64,000 bases of DNA from Shouchella lonarensis (GCF_900096965.1 NZ_FMYM01000005.1:62001-126000); one strand, 5' to 3'. Shown: positions 23,221 to 32,950, counted from the stretch's first letter. Notes: generated from the sequence alone by a model not told the origin. Numbers and translations are program-made.

Positions 23221-23250
23221 ATTATACATACTGTGTATCTGTCATGTCAA
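23221..23250 (-). promoter_or_regulatory. Antisense RNA promoter, locus 2
   Basis: Perfect TTGACA and TATAAT hexamers on the minus strand with an 18-base spacer. Stronger than the toxin promoter, as expected for an RNA antitoxin. Confidence 0.65.
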
Positions 23251-23400
23251 GGTACACCTTTAAATGGCATCAGGAGGTCTATGAGGGTTCTCATAAAATA
23301 GAATATCTATCCAATAGTATACGTTGCGAGAAAAACGCGCGCGCTTTTGATAGAATGGCGCTATACACATTAAAATAAAGGAAATCATACAGGTGATCCC

Positions 23401-25458
23401 ATGAGAACATTATTAATTGACAACTATGATTCTTATACATATAACATTTATCAACTAGTTGCTGAAGTGAGCGGAACGGAGCCGGTTGTTGTCAAAAATG
23501 ACGCGTGCAGCTTTGAAGAACTAGCGGTACATACCTTTGATCAAATCATTATTTCCCCAGGACCGGGGCGACCAGAGCGGGCAGTCGATATGGGCTTGTC
23601 AAAAGAGGTAATCGAAAAAGCACGTGTACCGGTTTTAGGTATTTGTCTCGGGCACCAAGGGATTGCCTATCACTTTGGTGCAAATATTGTTCACGCACCG
23701 GAAGTGATGCACGGGCGCTTGTCGCCCATTTATCACAATGACGATCCGCTTTTCCGAGGGATTCCACAAGGAGCAGAAGTCGTTCGTTACCATTCCCTTG
23801 TTGTGGAGCAAGAAACGATTCCTAAAGATTTAGAGGTCATCGCGTGGACAAAAGCGCACACGGTGATGGGGTTGCGTCACAAAACGTTGCCGCTATGGGC
23901 AGTACAATACCATCCAGAGTCGATTTGTACAGACAGTGGTAAACGTCTGCTCACTAACTTTTGTGATTTAACCCGGTCTTTTCACAGAAATAAAGTAGCG
24001 GCAAAGTGTCAGCCGCCCAAAGTGGACCGGTCGCCGTCACTCATCCAACCGTCATCGGCTTTCCAAGTTACGGTAAAAGAAATGCCTTTCCACCGTTCGG
24101 AGGCTGTGTTCCAAACGTTGTTTTCGAAAAGCAAGCACGCTTTTTGGCTTGATAGTAGTAAAACGGGTGACGCGGCGCGTTATTCCTTTATGGGTGATGA
24201 TGCGGGGCCTAATAGCCATGTTGTCACATATGATACGTCGACCGGTATATTAAAGTTCGTTTTTAAAGATAGAGAGGAAACGCGTCAAGAAAGTATTTTC
24301 TCTTATTTAAAAAGGCAACTGCATATGTTGAAAAGTCATGATGAGTGGCCTTTCCCTTTCCATTGCGGATACGTCGGCTATTTTGGCTACGAACTAAAAA
24401 GAGAATGTAACAACGTCACCAATATTTATCAGGCCGATACACCAGATGCCGCATTTTTATTTGCGGATCGTATGCTTGTTTTTGATCATGTTGACGAAAA
24501 AATGTACGCTGTTTGTTTTTCTGGAAAAGAGGATAGGACATTACGAGAAGCGTGGTTCTCAGAGATTGAGAATCATCTTCAAAATTTGAAAGACCCGCGC
24601 ACACAAACGAAAAAGGGAAAGCCTTTGTCGACCACCTGCAACAAAAGTTATCAGCAGTATTGTGCTAATATCGAGAAGGTCCAAGCCTACTTAAAAGACG
24701 GGGAGACATATGAGTTGAATTACACAACGAGACTACGGACGAATCTTGACGTTGCGTCACTTGATTTGTATCAGCATTTACGGAGAGTTAACCCGGCTCC
24801 GTATGCGGCATATATGTCTTTTAATCGTTTGTCCGTGTTATGCTCTTCACCAGAGAAATTCATCACAATTGATCGGCGTGGGCACGTTTGTACGAAGCCA
24901 ATTAAAGGGACGATGCGGCGTGGCTCGTCACCTGAAGAAGATGAACAATTGAAAAAAGCGCTGGAAACGAGTGAAAAAGACCGGGCTGAGAATTTAATGA
25001 TCGTCGACTTGTTGCGAAATGATCTAGGGAAGCTATGTCAAGTCGGTCAAGTACGCGTCCCGCAACTGATGGAAGTTGAAAGTTACCAAACGGTTCACCA
25101 ACTCGTATCAACTGTTACCGGGATATTGAGAGACGGCGTAACCGCAATAGATTGTATTCAAGCGACATTCCCGGGCGGATCCATGACCGGTGCGCCAAAG
25201 GTGCGGACAATGTCATTAATTGATTCATTAGAAGGAGAGTCAAGAGGAATTTATTCAGGTGCAATCGGTTATTTCAGCTTAGACGGGACAGCCGACTTCA
25301 ACATCGTGATTCGGACGATTGTGCTTGAAGAAGGTCGTGCCACGATCGGCGTTGGTGGTGCGGTGACTGTCCAGTCTACCGCAGCAGGAGAGTACGAAGA
25401 AATGTGGCTAAAGGCGTCGGCGCTCGTGCAAGCAATGGAAGAAGTGTCTTGTAAGTGA
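23401..25458 (+). CDS. pabB: Aminodeoxychorismate synthase, fused PabA-PabB
   Basis: A 685-residue fusion. Residues 1 to about 195 form a class I glutamine amidotransferase (IISPGPGRP; nucleophile Cys in GICLGHQGIAYHFG; HPES). The rest is a chorismate-binding component I (KPIKGTMRRG, ENLMIVDLLRNDLGK, PGGSMTGAPK). It makes 4-amino-4-deoxychorismate for folate. The KPIKGT motif fits PabB rather than TrpE. No pabC aminotransferase follows in this locus. ATG 23401. Confidence 0.9.
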   Translation: MRTLLIDNYDSYTYNIYQLVAEVSGTEPVVVKNDACSFEELAVHTFDQIIISPGPGRPERAVDMGLSKEVIEKARVPVLGICLGHQGIAYHFGANIVHAPEVMHGRLSPIYHNDDPLFRGIPQGAEVVRYHSLVVEQETIPKDLEVIAWTKAHTVMGLRHKTLPLWAVQYHPESICTDSGKRLLTNFCDLTRSFHRNKVAAKCQPPKVDRSPSLIQPSSAFQVTVKEMPFHRSEAVFQTLFSKSKHAFWLDSSKTGDAARYSFMGDDAGPNSHVVTYDTSTGILKFVFKDREETRQESIFSYLKRQLHMLKSHDEWPFPFHCGYVGYFGYELKRECNNVTNIYQADTPDAAFLFADRMLVFDHVDEKMYAVCFSGKEDRTLREAWFSEIENHLQNLKDPRTQTKKGKPLSTTCNKSYQQYCANIEKVQAYLKDGETYELNYTTRLRTNLDVASLDLYQHLRRVNPAPYAAYMSFNRLSVLCSSPEKFITIDRRGHVCTKPIKGTMRRGSSPEEDEQLKKALETSEKDRAENLMIVDLLRNDLGKLCQVGQVRVPQLMEVESYQTVHQLVSTVTGILRDGVTAIDCIQATFPGGSMTGAPKVRTMSLIDSLEGESRGIYSGAIGYFSLDGTADFNIVIRTIVLEEGRATIGVGGAVTVQSTAAGEYEEMWLKASALVQAMEEVSCK

Positions 25459-25477
25459 AGAGACAACAAGAAGGCTG

Positions 25478-25816
25478 TTAATGAAAGACTTGTTGTAGCC
25501 ATGTTTGTACACATAAAAAGGTCAGCCAAGTCGCGGCGCCGATCAGGATTGCAAGCCAGACTGGTGCCCCTTGCTTCATCGTGATATAAACGGCAAACAA
25601 CAACGCAGCTGTTGCAGGCAAACCAATCAAGACCCCTAGTGTAAATTGATTGAGGTGCGCACGCGTCTCTGACTGGATTGTCAGCCAAAATAAGCTAAGT
25701 AAACTGACAAGGGGCAAGGCAGCAATGAGCCCACCGTAAGTTGGGGAACGGCGGCTGATCTCGGTAATAACGGCAATGATGACGGCCGAGACAATGATTT
25801 TCAGGAAGAAAAACAT
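25478..25816 (-). CDS. DUF3147-family membrane protein
   Basis: A 112-residue protein with four membrane spans and the DUF3147 pattern (EISRRSPTYGGLIAALPLVS). Function unknown. It overlaps the upstream marR gene by 16 bases, so the two form an operon. Confidence 0.8.
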   Translation of the reverse strand: MFFFLKIIVSAVIIAVITEISRRSPTYGGLIAALPLVSLLSLFWLTIQSETRAHLNQFTLGVLIGLPATAALLFAVYITMKQGAPVWLAILIGAATWLTFLCVQTWLQQVFH

Positions 25817-26211
25817 CGTTTCGCCTCTTCACTCAGTCGCTTCAATGCGTGCGCAGCCATATCTCGTTCTTCCGTACTTAAATGGGCTAAAACGATTGCG
25901 AGTTTTGTTTCGTCTAAATGTGTATGTCGCAATAATGCCTTTTCTCCTCGTGCAGTTAAAGAAAGAAGCACTGTTCTTTCATCATGAGTTGCGCGAATTT
26001 TTGCGACGTAGTCTTTTTTTACAAGCCGTTTAATGTGTTCTGATGCTGTATTATGAGAGATCTCTAAAAACGAAGCGACATCACGCACGTTTGCAGCAGG
26101 TGTCTTACTAATATGTTGCATGAGTCGAATCATTTGGTGGGTAAGTTTCTCTTCTCCGTGGTGGTAATGTAGATAATAATAAATGTCTGTCCAATAATCA
26201 TTAAGTGTCAT
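25801..26211 (-). CDS. MarR-family transcriptional regulator
   Basis: A 136-residue winged-helix regulator (VRDVASFLEISHNTASEHIK, wing with RATHDERTVLLSLT). AAAGGAG lies ten bases ahead of ATG 26211. It is divergent from a membrane-protein gene across a palindrome (26255-26269) that probably is its operator. Confidence 0.9.
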   Translation of the reverse strand: MTLNDYWTDIYYYLHYHHGEEKLTHQMIRLMQHISKTPAANVRDVASFLEISHNTASEHIKRLVKKDYVAKIRATHDERTVLLSLTARGEKALLRHTHLDETKLAIVLAHLSTEERDMAAHALKRLSEEAKRCFSS

Positions 26212-26254
26212 GTTGATGATACTCCTTTTATGTCGCTCGGTAAGAATATATCTT

Positions 26255-26269
26255 ATTATACGATATAAT
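26255..26269. promoter_or_regulatory. Probable MarR operator
   Basis: ATTATA-CGA-TATAAT palindrome in the divergent intergenic region, overlapping possible -10 boxes in both directions. Confidence 0.5.
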
Positions 26270-26299
26270 GTCTTTTATATCAAGAAAGAGGTGTGAAAA

Positions 26300-26743
26300 A
26301 TGAAGGCGATGATTGTCGTTACGTTATTTTATTTGTTCATTGCAATAGGATTAGAAGTAAATGGTGTCCAGATAATTGGAGAAAACGCCTTATTTGTTGT
26401 TGGTGTCAGTCTTGCGTATTTATGGGCGATTGTAGGCGTGGTATATGGATCTACCTATCTCAGAAAAAAGCGTGCTACATCTCGTGAAACCTTCTTGACA
26501 GAGGTTGCGGCCACGGCAGAATCTTCTCAAGCGAACAGTATGGAGTTTATGTTGTATGCAATTGGACTTTTGTTCTTCGGTGGGTGGTTTCTTGCATCCT
26601 TTTTAGGAGTAGAGGCATTTGTTGCCTATGAATCATGGGAAAAGCTTATGAAATGGCGGTATTATGTGCCTCTTTTTGCGCTTGGTTATTTTGTGGTGAT
26701 TGTGGGTTTTTATCGGATTATAAGGAAACTATTTCACAAATAG
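26300..26743 (+). CDS. Membrane protein of unknown function
   Basis: A 147-residue protein with about four membrane spans (near 5-20, 25-50, 86-106 and 122-140), family not recognised. AGAGGTG lies before ATG 26300. It is divergent from marR and may be under its control. Confidence 0.7.
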   Translation: MKAMIVVTLFYLFIAIGLEVNGVQIIGENALFVVGVSLAYLWAIVGVVYGSTYLRKKRATSRETFLTEVAATAESSQANSMEFMLYAIGLLFFGGWFLASFLGVEAFVAYESWEKLMKWRYYVPLFALGYFVVIVGFYRIIRKLFHK

Positions 26744-26904
26744 GGAGAAGAAAAATGACCCAGAAGCAAACACGGGCAGAGAGCAAGGCGTATGGAATTT
26801 ATAAAGTTTATGTAACAATTTCCTGCACGTGTTGTCATGCACGAGGGGGGTATGTTACTGTAAAAGTGGATGAACACTCATTCATAAAGGACAGGGGTGA
26901 GAAT

Positions 26905-27636
26905 ATGAGGATTGCTGTGACTTATAATGTGAAAGAGTTGCCAGTGGGTTATCGGATGCTTGTGCTGAGCAGCATTAAAGAAGCTTTGAAATTAGGCGAT
27001 AAAGCTTATTTTGAGCGGTTGTATGCGAGTAAGGAACGTCAAGCAAAACCTTTTTCCTTTGCCACATTTTTAAAAGAGTTTTCTTATGAGGGTGAAAAAA
27101 TATCGTTATCAGAAATGACAGTTACAGTCAGTTCGCCTGATATGGAATTTTTGGTCCATTTGTTTAATGGCTTGCAACAAATGAAGTGCTACAAGATGAG
27201 AACAACGGAGTGGCATATGCGGGAGATGAAGTGGTTGAAAGAAGTTGACATCCAGCGGGAGACAGCATATTTTCGAACAATGGCACCGTTATTAGTTGAG
27301 GACCGGTTTGGGCGCCCAATTCACCCGGGAGACACAGCATATATAGAAGAATTATGTTATTACGCAATCACAAGAATTGAAGCGTTAGCGGGACGCAAGC
27401 CGTATCGCAGCATTTCAATTACACCGGGAAGGCTGAAGAAAAGGGTGATAAAAGAAAGCAACACAACATTTCGGGCACAAAGGTCAAATAAACATCTCAT
27501 GTTCACTGCTTATCATGGCACATATAAAATCTCTGGTCATCCTAAGGACTTACAATTATTGTACCAAGGAGGACTAGGTCGTCGGGTTTCTCAAGGGTTT
27601 GGATTGCTAGAATATGTCGGAGAGAAAGGTGCTTGA
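26905..27636 (+). CDS. cas6: CRISPR-associated Cas6-like endoribonuclease (orphan)
   Basis: A 243-residue protein with Cas6/RAMP features: MRIAVTYNVKELPVGYRMLV at the start, KPFSFATFLKEF, and the glycine-rich C-terminal loop GLGRRVSQGFGLLEYV. Cas6 cuts CRISPR repeat RNA. ATG 26905 matches the family start and has GGGGTGAG. The frame also runs back to an ATG at 26755 with its own GGGAGAAG, giving a 50-residue Cys-containing extension of doubtful value. No other cas gene or repeat array is in the window. Confidence 0.75.
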   Translation: MRIAVTYNVKELPVGYRMLVLSSIKEALKLGDKAYFERLYASKERQAKPFSFATFLKEFSYEGEKISLSEMTVTVSSPDMEFLVHLFNGLQQMKCYKMRTTEWHMREMKWLKEVDIQRETAYFRTMAPLLVEDRFGRPIHPGDTAYIEELCYYAITRIEALAGRKPYRSISITPGRLKKRVIKESNTTFRAQRSNKHLMFTAYHGTYKISGHPKDLQLLYQGGLGRRVSQGFGLLEYVGEKGA

Positions 27637-27695
27637 TTGAAGGTGTTGGTTTAATCCGTTTTTTATTCCATCATCCTGAAGAGGAGGACACAAAG

Positions 27696-27884
27696 ATGCG
27701 AGTATGTGTGTGTTTATGTTCGGAACATTTACAAGAAATCTTAAAGTATTATTGTGGTTATTTATTGGAGTATGACGATGTCTCCGAACGTGCCCCGAGT
27801 CGGGTGCAGTGGGGTGATCCTTTGAGCGACTTTGTCGCTCCCAATTTTTATTTGAATGTAGTGGGTTATAAGCTAAGTTTCTGA
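27696..27884 (+). CDS. Small hypothetical protein
   Basis: A 62-residue ORF, Cys-rich at the start (RVCVCLC), with GAGGAGG upstream of ATG 27696. Not recognised. It lies between the Cas6-like gene and the response regulator. It could be chance. Confidence 0.35.
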   Translation: MRVCVCLCSEHLQEILKYYCGYLLEYDDVSERAPSRVQWGDPLSDFVAPNFYLNVVGYKLSF

Positions 27885-27977
27885 GTCTGAACATTGGCAT
27901 TTGTCATCGTTTCATTGTAAAGTATTTAGTAAAAATATAAGTGTGGTTGGCTGGTGGACAACAGGGGTGGATGCTTT

Positions 27978-28652
27978 ATGAACCGAATTTTAATTGTGGA
28001 TGATGATGCACATACACGACAGCTGCTTAGTCAGTATTTAGGTGAAGCGGGTTATGCCACCGATGACGCGTGTAATGGGGCATATGCGCTTCAGTTATTA
28101 GAAGCGCGAGATTATGCACTGGTTGTGTTAGATGTGATGATGCCGGAAATGGACGGATATGAATTGATGAGACAGATGAGGGGGCAGTTTGATTTGCCGG
28201 TGCTGATGCTGACGGCGAAGTCGGAGCTTTCGGATAAGGAAAAAGGATATCAGCTCGGGATTGATGATTATTTGGTAAAGCCATTTGAATTAAAAGAACT
28301 GTTATTTCGCATTCAAGCGTTGTTACGGAGGAGTGGACAAGGTGGTGACAAGGTCATCAAGCTTCGTGGTGTTGTCATTAATCAAATGAACTATGAAGTG
28401 CAAGTGAGCGGCAAAACGCTTTTATTACCGTTAAAGGAGTTTGACTTACTATACACACTCGCTGCAAATGCGGGGCGCACGTTAACGCGTGAGCAGTTGA
28501 TTCATCATGTGTGGGGTAGCGGATATGATGGCAGTGATCGCACTGTCGATGTGCATGTAAAGCGATTGCGTGAGCGGTTTGCCCCGATGACAGATGATTT
28601 CTCAATTAAAACAGTGCGGGGGATTGGCTATATGCTTGAGGTGCAATCGTAG
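27978..28652 (+). CDS. OmpR-family response regulator
   Basis: A 224-residue two-domain regulator: receiver (ILIVDDDAHTRQLL, phosphorylation Asp in VVLDVMMPEMDGYEL, Lys in LVKPFE) and winged-helix output (LTREQLIHHVWG ... RTVDVHVKRLR). ATG 27978 has GGGGTGG seven bases upstream. It overlaps the kinase gene by one base. It probably controls the downstream MMPL transporter. Confidence 0.9.
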   Translation: MNRILIVDDDAHTRQLLSQYLGEAGYATDDACNGAYALQLLEARDYALVVLDVMMPEMDGYELMRQMRGQFDLPVLMLTAKSELSDKEKGYQLGIDDYLVKPFELKELLFRIQALLRRSGQGGDKVIKLRGVVINQMNYEVQVSGKTLLLPLKEFDLLYTLAANAGRTLTREQLIHHVWGSGYDGSDRTVDVHVKRLRERFAPMTDDFSIKTVRGIGYMLEVQS

Positions 28653-30034
28653 TGCGGTCGTTATATGGAACATTTGTCGTGGTGACGCTTGTTGTGATGT
28701 TAGTGAGTGGTTTGTTTGCCTTTCTCTTGTCAAATGTATACTATCAACATGCATTAAAGCAACAAAACAATGATAAATATATTGAGACGGCAGAGGAGAT
28801 TACAAGAGAGTTAACGTCGCAAACAGAGGTAAATATTGATGCGTATTTGGCGTTTGTGGCGCGGATTGGCTATCAACTGCATCTTGTGCGTGAAGACGGG
28901 GACGCATCTTTTTATGGGGAAGACTTTCGTGACGTAAATTTAGGTGAGGACACAATCGCGCATGTGCTTGCAGGAAATGTCTATCACGGTATGGCTGAAT
29001 TTCCGAAAAGAACGTTTGTGACAGGTTTTTTTGCAAATGAGCTGAAAAATAGTGTTGGGGTGCCGTTCACTTATGAAGGCGCGAAATATGCATTGTTTTT
29101 GCGCCCCGATTTGACTTTTCATTTTAATGAAATGCGGCATTTATTTGCTTGGCTTATTGGTTTGACTGTGCTATTCAGTTTGGTGTTTGAATTGATCCTC
29201 GCAAAATATGTTATTCGACCGGTGTCCCAATTAAGCGAAGCAACGAAAAAAGTACAACAAGGAGATTTCACGCTACAGTTGGATGTCAATCGGAAAGATG
29301 AAATGGGCGAGTTAGCGGAAAGTTTTCAGCAAATGTCAAGTCAGTTGGCTAAGCTTGAAAACATGCGCAATGAATTTATCTCCAACATTTCTCACGATAT
29401 TCGTTCACCGTTATCCAATATTAATGGCTATATGGAGTTGTTAGCGAAAGACGACGTGTCTTCATCAGACAAACGAACGTATGTCGCGATTGTACGAGAA
29501 GAATGTGAGCGTTTGTCTAATTTAACGACGCAATTATTATTGTTGTCATCACTCAATCAAATGACGGATATGTCCGCAAAAACCTCTGTTGATGTAGCTG
29601 CCCAAATCAAGTCGTTAGTGAAAAAGTACCAATGGAAGTTGTTTGAACGGGAGATCACAGTACAATATGAGCTAGCAGATGGCCTTGATTACGAAGGGAA
29701 AGAGCCGTTGTTGCTCAGTGTTTGGGATAATTTGTTTAGCAATGCCGTAAAGTATAACCGGCACGGCGGCAATATTTTTATTACGCTTGAGAAAAAAGCA
29801 GGCGCGATTGAAGTGTCTTTTCGAGATACTGGTGTCGGATTAAGTGAGGAACAAGTGGCACGGATCTTTGAGCGCTTTTATCGAGGCGATGCCTCGCGGA
29901 CAAAAGAAGTGGAAGGATCAGGTTTGGGACTCGCGATTGCCGAAAAGATTGTGTCGCTACATGGTGGGGAAATTTTGGTCGAGAGTGAAATGGGGATCGG
30001 GACAACGTTTATTGTCCGGCTGCCGCTTCAGTAA
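28652..30034 (+). CDS. Sensor histidine kinase
   Basis: A 460-residue kinase: N-terminal membrane span, extracytoplasmic sensor part (about 35-155), second span (about 160-185), HAMP, HisKA with FISNISHDIRSPLSNING and a HATPase domain (DTGVGLSEEQ, GSGLGLAIAEKI). GTG start shares a base with the response-regulator stop. The two form a two-component system. Confidence 0.9.
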   Translation: MRSLYGTFVVVTLVVMLVSGLFAFLLSNVYYQHALKQQNNDKYIETAEEITRELTSQTEVNIDAYLAFVARIGYQLHLVREDGDASFYGEDFRDVNLGEDTIAHVLAGNVYHGMAEFPKRTFVTGFFANELKNSVGVPFTYEGAKYALFLRPDLTFHFNEMRHLFAWLIGLTVLFSLVFELILAKYVIRPVSQLSEATKKVQQGDFTLQLDVNRKDEMGELAESFQQMSSQLAKLENMRNEFISNISHDIRSPLSNINGYMELLAKDDVSSSDKRTYVAIVREECERLSNLTTQLLLLSSLNQMTDMSAKTSVDVAAQIKSLVKKYQWKLFEREITVQYELADGLDYEGKEPLLLSVWDNLFSNAVKYNRHGGNIFITLEKKAGAIEVSFRDTGVGLSEEQVARIFERFYRGDASRTKEVEGSGLGLAIAEKIVSLHGGEILVESEMGIGTTFIVRLPLQ

Positions 30035-30116
30035 CAACTGTTACCGTCTATTCATCGTCTGTTCATATTTCTTGAGTAAACTATTATGTATGAATGTGAT
30101 GGGGAAGGTGAGGCGT

Positions 30117-32273
30117 GTGAACAAGTTAACAAATATGTTGGCGAGTAAGCGTGGAGCGCTTTTGGTGCTCGTTGGCTGGCTTGTGTTAATGATGGTGCTC
30201 ACGATGGTTGCACCGTCTGCGAAAAAGGAAGCAACGAGCATTTCCAGTTCGGGGTTGCCGGAAGGTGCGCAGTCGCTTGTAGGGGAGGCGCTCTCTTCTC
30301 GTTATTTCGATGAGCAAGAAGGCGTCCCAGCATTATTTGTTTATCATGCGGAACGTGGCTTAACAGAAACAGCGCTCGCCCAAGTTGCCACATTCACCGC
30401 CGATATTGGTGAGAAAGGTTGGCCGGAAGTAGCGGCGGTGCTGCCGTTTGAACATATGCCGGACGAAATACAGGCGCAATTTTTATCGGATGATCAGTCC
30501 ACGCTCGTGCTCCCGCTCTTTTTACAGGAAGGGCTTGAAAGTAGCGTATTGAGTGAAGTACTCACAAAGCTGGAGGGTCATTCAAAAACATTTATTGATG
30601 CAAATGATGTGACGTTATATGTGACCGGACCAGCTGGGATTGCGACTGATGCGACCGCGATTTTTGCAAATGCCGATTTGACGTTAATTTTCACAAGCAT
30701 TGCGTTAATCTTTGTATTGTTGATCGTCATTTACCGCTCACCGATTTTGGCGATACTCCCGCTTGTTGGTGCGGCAATTGTGTATCAAGTGATTGACGGC
30801 TTGTTAGGCATCGTTGCTAAAACTGGAGTGGAAATTGAGACGCAGGCGCTCTCAATTATGTCAATTTTATTATTTGCGGCGTTAACCGATTATGCGCTGT
30901 TCATTGTGTCACGGTTTCGGGAAGAGCTACAGAAACAGGCGGATACATCTCGCGCGATGAAAAAAGCGCTCAACGGTGTCGGGAGTGCGATTTTCTTTAG
31001 TGGAACGACGGTTATCGCGGCGTTACTCATTTTGTTTGTTGCGACATATGGTGTGTATCGCAACTTTGCACCCGTATTTTCAGTGGCGATGGTCATGATC
31101 TTACTTGCCGGTTTGACGTTGTTGCCCGCACTGTATGTGCTTGTCGGGAAACGCGCGTTTTGGCCGTTTATCCCAAAAGTAGGCCCGTCTCCGGCTTCGG
31201 CGAGCAAAATTTGGGGACGGATTTCAACGTTTGTGACAAAGGCACCGATGGTGAAAGGGATCGTTGTGCTTGTCTTGTTTTTAGTCATGGCTGTCAATGT
31301 CACACAAATTCAGTTCTCCTTTAACTTAATGAAGTCATTCCCAGAAGAAACGCCGTCACGGATAGGGTTAGAAGTAATGGAGGAGAAGTTTCCCGCTGGC
31401 GCTTTTACCCCGACGACAGTGACAGTTGATGCACGTGAAGGAGAACGGTTAACAGAAGAACGATTGTGGGCATTGCATCGTGCATTGGCATTACAACCGG
31501 GTGTACGGGAAGTGGATGCACCGATCATTTCGGAAGTTGAGCCGAACGTGGCGACGTTGGAAATGCGCTTTGAGAACGATCCGTATGATGTACAAACACT
31601 AGCGCAACTAGGAGAAGTCGTCGAGCAAGAACAGGTGTTGCTGGCGGAAGCAGGTCTCGCTGATACGCGAATGTATTTTTCCGGTGAAACAGCTGAGCAA
31701 GTCGATATAAGGCAAGTGAATGAGCGTGACCTGTTTGTGATTTTACCGCTCGTAACACTCGTCATCATGCTGTTATTAGGTATACAAACAAAATCGCTCA
31801 TCGCCCCACTTTACATGATGTTTTCGATTTTGTTATCGTACGGGGCGTCGCTCGGTGCGAGCTACTTTATTTTCCAGCATATGCTCGGGTATGACATGAT
31901 GAGTTACCGCATCCCACTGTATACGTTTGTTTTTTCAGTTGCACTTGGGGTGGATTACGCCATCATGCTTGTGACCCGAATTCAAGAAGAAATGCGTGCG
32001 CATCCATTGAAAAAAGCGGTACAGATCGGACTGCACACCACGGGCGGAGTCATTTCTTCAGCGGGTCTCATTCTCGCAGCCACTTTTGCGGTGTTAATGA
32101 CGCAGCCGCTCCTGGAGTTGTATATGTTTGGCTTCATTGTCGCGCTTGGGGTATTGTTAGACACCTTTGTCGTACGGACGGTTTTAGTACCGGCGTTAAT
32201 GATCCAATTAGGGAAATGGAGCTTTTGGCCGCGGAAAAATGCTGGTGAGCGTGTCGATGAGAAAAGTGTATAA
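30117..32273 (+). CDS. MMPL/RND-family transporter (YdfJ-like)
   Basis: A 718-residue protein with two copies of the MMPL module, each with a large extracytoplasmic loop and a block of spans. GTG 30117 follows AAGGTGAGG and gives a membrane span straight after the start. B. subtilis ydfJ is likewise paired with a two-component system. Substrate unknown: lipids or drugs are typical. Confidence 0.9.
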   Translation: MNKLTNMLASKRGALLVLVGWLVLMMVLTMVAPSAKKEATSISSSGLPEGAQSLVGEALSSRYFDEQEGVPALFVYHAERGLTETALAQVATFTADIGEKGWPEVAAVLPFEHMPDEIQAQFLSDDQSTLVLPLFLQEGLESSVLSEVLTKLEGHSKTFIDANDVTLYVTGPAGIATDATAIFANADLTLIFTSIALIFVLLIVIYRSPILAILPLVGAAIVYQVIDGLLGIVAKTGVEIETQALSIMSILLFAALTDYALFIVSRFREELQKQADTSRAMKKALNGVGSAIFFSGTTVIAALLILFVATYGVYRNFAPVFSVAMVMILLAGLTLLPALYVLVGKRAFWPFIPKVGPSPASASKIWGRISTFVTKAPMVKGIVVLVLFLVMAVNVTQIQFSFNLMKSFPEETPSRIGLEVMEEKFPAGAFTPTTVTVDAREGERLTEERLWALHRALALQPGVREVDAPIISEVEPNVATLEMRFENDPYDVQTLAQLGEVVEQEQVLLAEAGLADTRMYFSGETAEQVDIRQVNERDLFVILPLVTLVIMLLLGIQTKSLIAPLYMMFSILLSYGASLGASYFIFQHMLGYDMMSYRIPLYTFVFSVALGVDYAIMLVTRIQEEMRAHPLKKAVQIGLHTTGGVISSAGLILAATFAVLMTQPLLELYMFGFIVALGVLLDTFVVRTVLVPALMIQLGKWSFWPRKNAGERVDEKSV

Positions 32274-32283
32274 GTAGTGAGAG

Positions 32284-32319
32284 AAAAAACGCTTGAGTGA
32301 GGAGGCTTGAGCGTTTTTT
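32284..32319. terminator. Terminator behind the transporter
   Basis: AAAAAACGCT (32284-32293) pairs with AGCGTTTTTT (32310-32319). Symmetric, so active in both directions. Confidence 0.75.
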
Positions 32320-32379
32320 GGGAAGAAGTCAATTGTTATAATCCAGGCCTCTATAAAAAAGAAGCTATTAGTAGAGGGG

Positions 32380-32520
32380 ATGTTGTTAACTCGGTGGAGG
32401 AAGTTCACAACAGAGAAAACAGAACAATTCATCGATAATTTTTCTGATAGCAAAAAGGATTCTATACGCATAACCGGTTATACAATAGAAGGAGATCAGA
32501 TTAATGTTTGGGTTCTCTAA
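32380..32520 (+). CDS. Doubtful small ORF
   Basis: A 46-residue ORF with a protein-like end (RITGYTIEGDQINVWVL). Its ATG at 32380 touches the GAGGGG in front, which is poor spacing. It lies between two terminators. Confidence 0.3.
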   Translation: MLLTRWRKFTTEKTEQFIDNFSDSKKDSIRITGYTIEGDQINVWVL

Positions 32521-32526
32521 GAGAAA

Positions 32527-32561
32527 AACGTTTGAGCGATTGATAGCTCAAACGTTCTTTC
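32527..32561. terminator. Bidirectional terminator
   Basis: AACGTTTGAGC (32527-32537) and GCTCAAACGTT (32546-32556), a perfect 11-bp stem with T-rich flanks. A 21-codon reading frame from ATG 32504 runs through it and is probably not coding. Confidence 0.65.
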
Positions 32562-32578
32562 TTGGGTGAAAGCGAACG

Positions 32579-32950
32579 TTATTTCCGCCAGAAAGTCGTG
32601 CAACCTTCTTTTTCGGCTATATTAAACGCAATCATTTTCTCAAGCAAGGAGAAATCAACTGGACCAGCCCACGGAATACGCACCAACTGTTTAGTGTGTT
32701 CATAGCCAGCTGCCACAATTGTATCGGAAAAATGATCAATCCCTGCTTGTTCGGGGGAGGCAGCTAGATGATGCTTTGATACGCTAAAACCAATAATAAA
32801 GGTACCGTGATCGGTAAACATCGGTTGGTTCCATTTGAATTCCGGCACTAACTGTGGAAATGTTTTCTTAACCCAATGTAAAACTTCTTCTATTCGCGCG
32901 CGATGTTCCGGTTTTTCAATACGCGCTAAAAATTCCGCGAAAACGTTCAT
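32579..32950 (-). CDS. DUF1801 protein (YdhG/Fra-type iron chaperone-like)
   Basis: A 123-residue protein with the DUF1801 fold ([20 protein letters not shown] ... [12 protein letters not shown]). The B. subtilis homologue has been described as a frataxin-like protein that delivers iron for cluster and haem assembly. GGAGGCAAC lies before ATG 32950. Confidence 0.8.
   Translation of the reverse strand: MNVFAEFLARIEKPEHRARIEEVLHWVKKTFPQLVPEFKWNQPMFTDHGTFIIGFSVSKHHLAASPEQAGIDHFSDTIVAAGYEHTKQLVRIPWAGPVDFSLLEKMIAFNIAEKEGCTTFWRK

Noticed and set aside
26700-28000. CRISPR array near the Cas6-like gene
   Set aside because: No regularly spaced repeats were found here or elsewhere in the window.
31310-31801. 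163-codon minus-strand ORF inside the MMPL transporter gene
   Set aside because: Antisense shadow; Ser/Thr/Cys-rich composition and no ribosome site.
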